A stretch of 64,000 nucleotides of DNA. Origin: Actinomucor elegans. Lineage: Eukaryota; Mucoromycota; Mucoromycetes; Mucorales; Mucoraceae. Position 1 is the stretch's first letter, and the number at the start of each line of letters is the position of its first letter. The notes beneath the pieces were generated by a model. It made no database searches, was not told the DNA's origin, and saw only the letters and a list, made by a program, of their open reading frames with translations. Position numbers and translations under genes: made by a program. The stretch covers positions 2,666,001 through 2,730,000 of the forward strand of contig JAMSLZ010000003.1 of NCBI GenBank assembly GCA_026027325.1, read 5' to 3'. This document shows, piece by piece, positions 58,285 to 64,000 of this stretch.

Positions 58285-59916
58285 TTATCGACATTGCCAT
58301 ATCTTTAATGATTGATCAACACTACCGGTGGCTACAAGTGGCGTAGTAGTACAATAAGATAGGCAAGTTACGAAATGAGAATGTGCTTCAATGGTCTTGA
58401 CACATCGACCACTTCTCAAATCCCATATTTTCATCGTTTTATCATCTGAAGCACTAACAAGATATTTACCACTTGGATGTACAGCTATTTCTCTCACCCA
58501 GTTATCATGGCCAACCTAAACAACAAGTGTTACCCTTGGGGATGTTATCGTTTTATTCTGCCCAAAACTTACCAAAGTACTTAGTAACTGTCCTGATGAT
58601 GCATCCCATAGCTTAATCGTTTTATCTCTTGAGCCTGTGATAATGTATTGACCTGGTATAGGCTGATCTTTACTTGACTTGACCTAGATGATGACATGTT
58701 AAATTCACCCAACATAAGCATTTCAGATGCTTTACTTACATTGGCTTCTAACCATTCTAATACAAATGGGTAAGAAACAACAGGCAAGAATATAGCACAT
58801 TCAACTACATGATCATGTCCTCTAAAATCCATCTTTGTTTCGCCTTTTTGAACATCCCAAACACGCGCAGTCTGTCATTAATTGTTAGGAAACATTTTGG
58901 TTTTTTTTTAATACATAAAGATCACTTTACCTGGTCATTAGAACAACTCACTAACAATCTACCATCTTCACTGGGAGAAACAGATCTAACCCATTCAAGA
59001 TGACCTACTAGAGTTTTGACACAATAACTAACAAGTAATACGTGTCAGCATTTAAGTATATTACTCAATATATATATTACCCAGAAGCCATTTCCCATAA
59101 TTTAATAGTTTTATCACGCGACGCAGAAACGATAATATCAGTAGATGGTATAACGGCTACTGAAGAAACGCTATGATCATGACCATAGAGTGTTCGAATG
59201 CACTTGTAGTCATTGTTGGTGTCCCATACCTTGATTGTCAAATCCGCAGAACAAGAAACTGGATGGTATAAGTAACAATAAGCAATAATAAAACAAAAGT
59301 ACAACTTACTGAGATGATTTCCCTTGGCGTCGAAAGCAATATCTTGTACCGCTTTCGTATGCCCTTTCAAAGTTCTTTCATATTCACCAGATTCATAATC
59401 CCAAATCTTGATTGTTGTATCTTCTGAAGCAGAAGCCAATACTTGATACACAGGATGAAAAGCGACGCGTGTAATGGGATTACGGTGACCCATCAGCGAG
59501 TATCTTTCAGGTGCTCTGGGAATCCAATCCACAGAACTGGTAGGTTTACGTGTAGGAGCGTTATTCAGTTCTTCCTGCATCTGCGTAGTCTTTGTTTCCA
59601 ACTCCATAATCTATAACCATTGTTAGATATGAGTGATAATAATAATAATAAAATACCTTACCTTCTTTTGTAATCGAATAACAGAAGTCCATTTTTTTTC
59701 TAAAAGTCCAGCATACTTTTGCTTGGGATCTGGTGTAAATTCTTCATTTTCTGATTCTGTCTTTAACGCAGCAAAGGCTTGATGAAAACCACTCGCGTTC
59801 AAGTAATCCAAAATTGCTTTATGGCTATCAAATGCGATTAGCGTTTGAAGTATTGAATTCATATATACTTACAGCTCGTCTTTTTGGCGTTCAGAAAGTA
59901 TAGAAGTCGCGGTCAT
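58285..59916 (-). CDS. PAC1: LIS1/Pac1 dynein regulator
   Basis: Binds the dynein motor and is needed for nuclear positioning and hyphal transport. Exons (minus) 59873-59916, 59662-59824, 59310-59610, 59081-59258, 58931-59027, 58740-58871, 58573-58683 and 58285-58515; phases agree, 418 residues. The start at 59916 gives [12 protein letters not shown], and splicing continues it with [20 protein letters not shown], the LisH motif. A later in-frame ATG at 59862 lies inside that intron. A coiled coil follows ([13 protein letters not shown], about 70-85), then seven WD40 repeats, e.g. [82 protein letters not shown] and [16 protein letters not shown]. Very sure. Confidence 0.97.
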
Positions 59917-60450
59917 GTAGTCTAAAAGTTATCAAAGGAAAAAAAGTGTATACTACTATCTATTAAGTGTATACAGTATTAAAAAAATTCTAAATAAATT
60001 ATATACAAAAAAGAACGTATATCAAGAAAAACTAAAGAGAAAGAAAGAGAGAGAGAGAGAGAGAAAAAGAAAAAAAAAAAGAGAAAAAATATTACATATA
60101 GCCCAGGTATCACAAACAAAAGGGAGTTTGTATGTATATACAACTGAACCCAGAAGTGTTGTCGTAATAAACCTGACTCTTTGAAGATAGCTTTGGGGTG
60201 TGCATCTGAACTCGCTTGCACAGGTCTTCTTGCTGCCCAATACGTATAGATAGTATTTTTATTTTATTTTTTGTTCTTGGCTACACATTAAAGAAAAAAG
60301 AGTTACACAGATTGGCTCGTTTCTACACTTTTTGAAGCCTTTTTATCTTATGAAGCTTACTATCTATATCGGAGCAACCCTATCGTTAGTACCTAAATAA
60401 ATAAAAACTCACAAAGTCTCGGTATTTTAAGGTCCAAGTATCAACTACTA

Positions 60451-60680
60451 GTGCAGCTGGATGTGGTGAAACTTAGGGAACTGCTTGATTGGTTTTGGCA
60501 TTCAGGTACACACACTTTTTTTTTTAATTTACTAATTCCGGTTTGCGGAACGGAAGGGCGCTTTGTATACACGCATCCTCCAGAAGTCTCTCTGCGTGGA
60601 CTGCACTCCGACCGCCGATGTGATACAAGATCTCAGAGCCACGCGTCTCGATGGAATTGACCGACACAAGTCTTTAGAGT
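60451..60680. other. GC-richer block with possible decayed coding sequence
   Basis: Stands out from its AT-rich flanks. Plus frames include VQLDVVKLRELLDWFWHSG (60451-60508) and, after 60555, ILQKSLCVDCTPTADVIQDL and LRATRLDGIDRHKSLE to a TAG at 60678-60680. The two frames do not join by any GT/AG intron that I could find. A minus frame (RGSEILYHIGGRSAVHAERL) also looks protein-like. Either a relic or an unresolved short gene; no family recognised. Confidence 0.3.
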
Positions 60681-61334
60681 AGATCTTCATTGTCATCCAA
60701 GATAAAACAAACTGTAAAAATAAAAATAAAAAAATAAAAAGGTATATGTAGAGATAATTATCTGCATATATCTGCCAAAAGATACTGATATAGTAATGTA
60801 TCATTCGCAAAAGTAGTTCTACATAGATAAGCACGCAAAGCCCTTTTGCGTTGACGTTCTGCGCTTACACATAGGCTTGTCATACAATATATTTCATGTT
60901 CTGAGACTGGTACATTTCTTTCCCCCAATCAATTGTTTCCAAAATCGTTTCTCTTGATGATCAATGATAAACTCTTCAAAAACTGTCCAGATTAGCCAAT
61001 GCGTCAAAAATTATGATTATTTATAATTAAAAGGGACATATAGAAATAGCGGTATCGCGCAAATTTTGCATAGTACATTATTCCTTCCATTGTTATAATG
61101 ATGAAGTTTAATTGACGACCGGAAAAGAGAGATTAACGGTGTTTTTTTTGGGTGTTTCAGTTCTACTATCTTCTTTTGCAAACATTGATCAAGAGAATTG
61201 AAGTATGGCAATTATGATATTGATGATAAAATAGGCAAAAATATAAATAAATCATTAAATGTTAATACTTAATTTTTATATATATTCATAGTCATCCGGT
61301 TAAAAAAAATGAACAAAGCGCTTTATATATGAAA

Positions 61335-61390
61335 TACTGATCAGATGCAAAATTGAATTGGAGTCGATCGAAAGATCTAAATTCATGTAG
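61335..61390 (+). repeat. Dispersed repeat copy
   Basis: GATCAGATGCAAAATTGAAT then GGAGTCGATCGAAAGATCTAAA. Shares TCGATCGAAAGATCTAAA exactly with the copy at 30700-30755. Confidence 0.6.
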
Positions 61391-61499
61391 TGCTTGTAAT
61401 CGGCTGATGATCATTCTTACGCTATATACTCTTAATATTTAGAGTAAATGAAGCTTACGGTATACGTAGTACATTGCCTTGAATATGTGCCTATTTTCA

Positions 61500-61615
61500 T
61501 ATGCGAGATTAACCAAGATCAACTAAAGCTACAGATCGTTAGATTCAATTTGCGAGATATTCCCGTAATGTACTGCCAACCACTAATATATGGTATATTT
61601 GTTGTATATCAATAA
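61500..61615 (+). repeat. Dispersed repeat copy
   Basis: ATATGCGAGATTAACCAAG, then ATCAACTAAAGCTACAGATC and GTTAGATTCAATTTGCGAG. It keeps a frame INQDQLKLQIVRFNLRDI running to TAA at about 61615, similar to the copy at 52190-52280. Confidence 0.6.
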
Positions 61616-61664
61616 AATAGAGGCTCTGGTTGATGCATACAATAATTTGATCTGAATGTGTTTT

Positions 61665-61720
61665 ATTTATCAGATACGATTTTGACAGAAATCGGTTGAG
61701 GATGAAATCTATAATTCATT
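61665..61720 (+). repeat. Dispersed repeat copy
   Basis: TATCAGATACGATTTTGAC, then AGAAATCGGTTGAGGATGAA. The ATCGGTTGAG core and the upstream TCAGAT(A/G)CGA block are preserved at family spacing. Confidence 0.55.
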
Positions 61721-62309
61721 ATTATTTAGGGAAATAATGCAAAAAGAAGAGCCTATTTGGAAAAGATATACGAAAAACAAGAAATATTTTATTCTCCACG
61801 TTAAGATACTTTAACAAGTGTCTTTGGAAATAGCGAATGCCAGCCTCAACAGTTTTTATATATACTTACAATGTTAAATATACCCACGAGTTGCATCCTC
61901 CTTTTATTCATGTACGTACTGCATGCATAGGTCACATGAAAATATTCTCTAAATACCTGACAGGCTGGCAAAGCTTACTGGTACATGTAGTCAAACATTA
62001 CTATGAAAACGGTGCACCAAGGTAACGATATTGGTAGGGCAAACTGCTGTCGTCGTTATCCTTTTTCTTTTTTCTTTTTCACAACCATTCATGAAAACAA
62101 TAGCTGTACGCATTATGGCGACCAAAAAATAGTTTGGAAATTTGAAAAATATAAGACAAACTACCTCACAGATCCTTTTTCTTTCTTTCTCTTTCTTCGA
62201 CACGAAGAGAATCAATATGGATTCTGCAACATATTTTTAGTGCAAAAACCTCAACCAGTTGGAACAATACTCAAGTGAAGATCAATAGCCCTAATCGACC
62301 AGCAATTCA

Positions 62310-62571
62310 TGACGCCCTCGCACGATAGCACGGCTTTTTATATGGGCCAATCCATATTTGAATGTTTCGTTTGTATTGTGGTAGGTTATGTGGTGACTAT
62401 GACCATCAGTCCATATTACTGCATCAAGCAGAAGTAGCGTATGCCTCATTGGCCGATCAGAACAAGCGATCCGACAGCACGATATTTATGCTCAAGGTCA
62501 CCATCAAGCTGCTCTTGTTTCCCATTGTGTATGACATTCTTTTAAACTTATCTTCGCCTTCACTTTATTAA
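62310..62571 (+). other. Coding-like block, unresolved
   Basis: One frame from ATG at 62310 reads a 42-residue hydrophobic peptide (SIFECFVCIVVGYVVTMTIS in its middle). A second frame then reads ADQNKRSDSTIFMLKVTIKL and LLFPIVYDIL, ending at 62571. Base composition is richer in GC than the flanks. The frames overlap but no intron joins them, so this may be a decayed membrane-protein gene. Confidence 0.25.
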
Positions 62572-63414
62572 TTCATCACTGTTGACAGCAGGGCCGTGTG
62601 CCTCCAGTCACATCTGCTTGCCTCTGTATCCTTTTTTTTGCCATCATTGTTCAAATATGTCATGTAATTGTTTGATCGTGTAATATTTTGACTTGATTGG
62701 CTAAAGTTCCAATAGAAATTATTAAACAAAAGACTTTATGAGATGGAGCGAGTCTCCTTGTAACCTTTTTCAAAAATAATGGGAAGTTGTCAAAACATTG
62801 GATTTTTTCTAGTCGTATCTAAATCACTGTCAATGATATGCGTATTAGTTGAGCTTTATAAGAACTGCGCTTAAAAGAAGTGTCAGATAAATATAAGAAC
62901 AAGAAAAGAACAACAGCTAACGAAAGGACACAGAGTAGTATTAGCTGGTTTTATATAACATGTACTCTAATTCAATAATGTAAAAAAGTATAGCTAAATA
63001 CGACAGATCAAATGAGCTATGACTTATCCGTGATCCAAACTATCTTCACTTCCACCTAATTTTTTCGGAACCAAGAACTCAGAGAATTACAAGGATTCAC
63101 AAGCATCGTGAAGCGTCAGTAGAGCAGCTTCGACTTGTGACGACAGTATTGTGGAATTCAGATCTAGAGGACAAATGTTTCAAAATGCGTAAAGTATCTC
63201 TCATTTTAATCGAATTAATCATTTATAAATTATTTTTTTAAAACTTGTATGTTTTTACAAATGTAAACATTTTTATCCGAAGTATGAAAATATTAAAAAC
63301 TATACACATTTATATACCAACTTAAAAAGTAAAGGTTTATTATGGGCGGCATACGTTTTTTAATGGCGTTTGAAAAAATTGAGATTTGATATTTAATGAT
63401 AGGGGAAAAAACAA

Positions 63415-64000
63415 CTAACAGTCTTCACGACGTCCATATACGCACATCAGTTTTTTTACCACATTGATTTTAATTTGCCTGTTTGCGGTTGCCAACGTTT
63501 GATTGATCATGTCCGCTAACGATCCAGCATACTTTCTGCCAAAAGCCAAAATATCTATCTCTTGATTTTTTTCTAAATCCGACTCTAACGCATCTACGAA
63601 ATCGCACAAGACTCGCCATTGCTGAGATTTCTATCATAATAAAATACTTGATTAACTACCAAAAAAAAATAGATACATAAAACTTTATGCTACATCTTTT
63701 AATTACATGTGTTTTGTTTGCATGAAAAAACTGGAGCGCCTCTTGAAATTGTGTTTTTGATATTGAATATTTATTGAGTAGAGAGGCAGCGGCTATTATG
63801 TTGAGGAACCGGGAGCCAATCTTTGGAGCAGCTGTGTCTGACACGCCATAATTTTCATTATGGGGTAAATCACATAGGTTGAATACCGTCGCAGGCATTA
63901 ATGTTTCGTGTGATGCGATCATTTCCATGGATGCACGATAGGGCTTGTATGTGCTTGCATCTCCAAATCCGGAAACCAACTGCCTAAGGCTATTCACGTC
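63415..64000 (-). CDS. 3' part of an unidentified gene, cut by the window edge
   Basis: Exons (minus) 63707 to the right edge, and 63415-63630 ending in TAG, join in phase (HANKTH to KSQQWRVLCDFV). About 168 residues are visible and the start lies beyond 64000. The reading begins near a possible acceptor (GAATAG at 63990-63995), so the last exon border may be inside the window. The visible part looks alpha-helical and soluble, with SGFGDASTYKPYRASMEM near its start and DFVDALESDLEKNQEIDILA near its end. I do not recognise the family. Confidence 0.6.

Larger units (their letters stand above)
59917..63414. other. Long intergenic region with repeat cluster
   Basis: LIS1 promoter at the left, including a GA-rich run at about 60037-60080. 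A GC-richer block at 60451-60680 has protein-like frames. Three dispersed-repeat copies lie between 61335 and 61720. A coding-like block sits at about 62310-62570. None forms a gene I can support. Confidence 0.5.

Noticed and set aside
59623..59862. LIS1 start at the ATG at 59862
   Set aside because: That ATG lies within the first intron; the spliced start at 59916 restores the LisH motif.
60037..60080. GA-rich run as a regulatory repeat
   Set aside because: Simple purine repeat near the LIS1 promoter; no specific motif beyond low complexity.
60451..60680. TFIIH subunit TFB5-like start (RKGAL...)
   Set aside because: Only a few residues agree, and the CDP and following motifs of TFB5 are absent.
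1..64000. CRISPR array, biosynthetic cluster or defence system
   Set aside because: The DNA is fungal nuclear sequence; no array spacing, and neighbouring genes are unrelated housekeeping functions.

Overview
The window is nuclear DNA of a fungus, most likely an early-diverging one of the Mucoromycota (Mucorales-like). The grounds are AT-rich intergenic DNA with long A and T runs, compact genes cut by many 45-70 bp GT-AG introns, and typical fungal genes (Erg2, protein O-mannosyltransferase, Vtc1, a siderophore transporter, Trp4). The species cannot be named from the sequence. I rebuilt exon structures by hand, requiring GT/AG borders, phase continuity and family-conserved residues across joins.

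Layout, left to right: a decayed plus-strand gene (about 390-2467); SIN3 co-repressor (3224-8188, minus, 11 exons); VTC1 (9672-10102, plus); TRP4 (12115-13278, plus), tail to tail with an orphan gene (13283-14431, minus); GDP-mannose pyrophosphorylase (14679-16006, plus); Aurora kinase (17152-18617, minus); a small secreted Cys-rich peptide (18885-19107, plus); CIA30/NDUFAF1 (19244-20047, plus), tail to tail with a second orphan (20084-21136, minus); a siderophore-type MFS transporter (22436-24255, minus) with three iron-GATA motifs upstream; DIS3/RRP44 (26831-30427, plus, 13 exons); a homeodomain factor (31630-33003, minus); DPH2 (34382-36554, minus, 10 exons); GOLPH3/VPS74 (37848-38959, minus).

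The right part holds a frameshifted RG-rich relic (40725-41268); a protein O-mannosyltransferase homologue lacking the catalytic motifs (42125-45233, plus); ERG2 (45488-46171, plus) followed by a possible 38-residue spliced ORF; an orphan acidic protein (47866-49144, plus), tail to tail with 3-hydroxyisobutyryl-CoA hydrolase (49161-50967, minus); a one-TM orphan (53923-54552, minus) divergent from carnosine N-methyltransferase (54888-56466, plus, 11 exons); LIS1/PAC1 (58285-59916, minus); and the 3' end of an unidentified gene running off the right edge (63415-64000, minus).

The recognised genes are mostly unrelated housekeeping functions, with no metabolic cluster. Loose links are GDP-mannose pyrophosphorylase with the O-mannosyltransferase homologue and GOLPH3 (mannosylation and Golgi retention), and LIS1 with Aurora kinase (microtubule and division functions). 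Long intergenic stretches (1-3 kb) carry about a dozen diverged copies of a short dispersed repeat and recurrent T(n)A(n) palindromes. No rRNA, tRNA, CRISPR array or intact transposon was seen.
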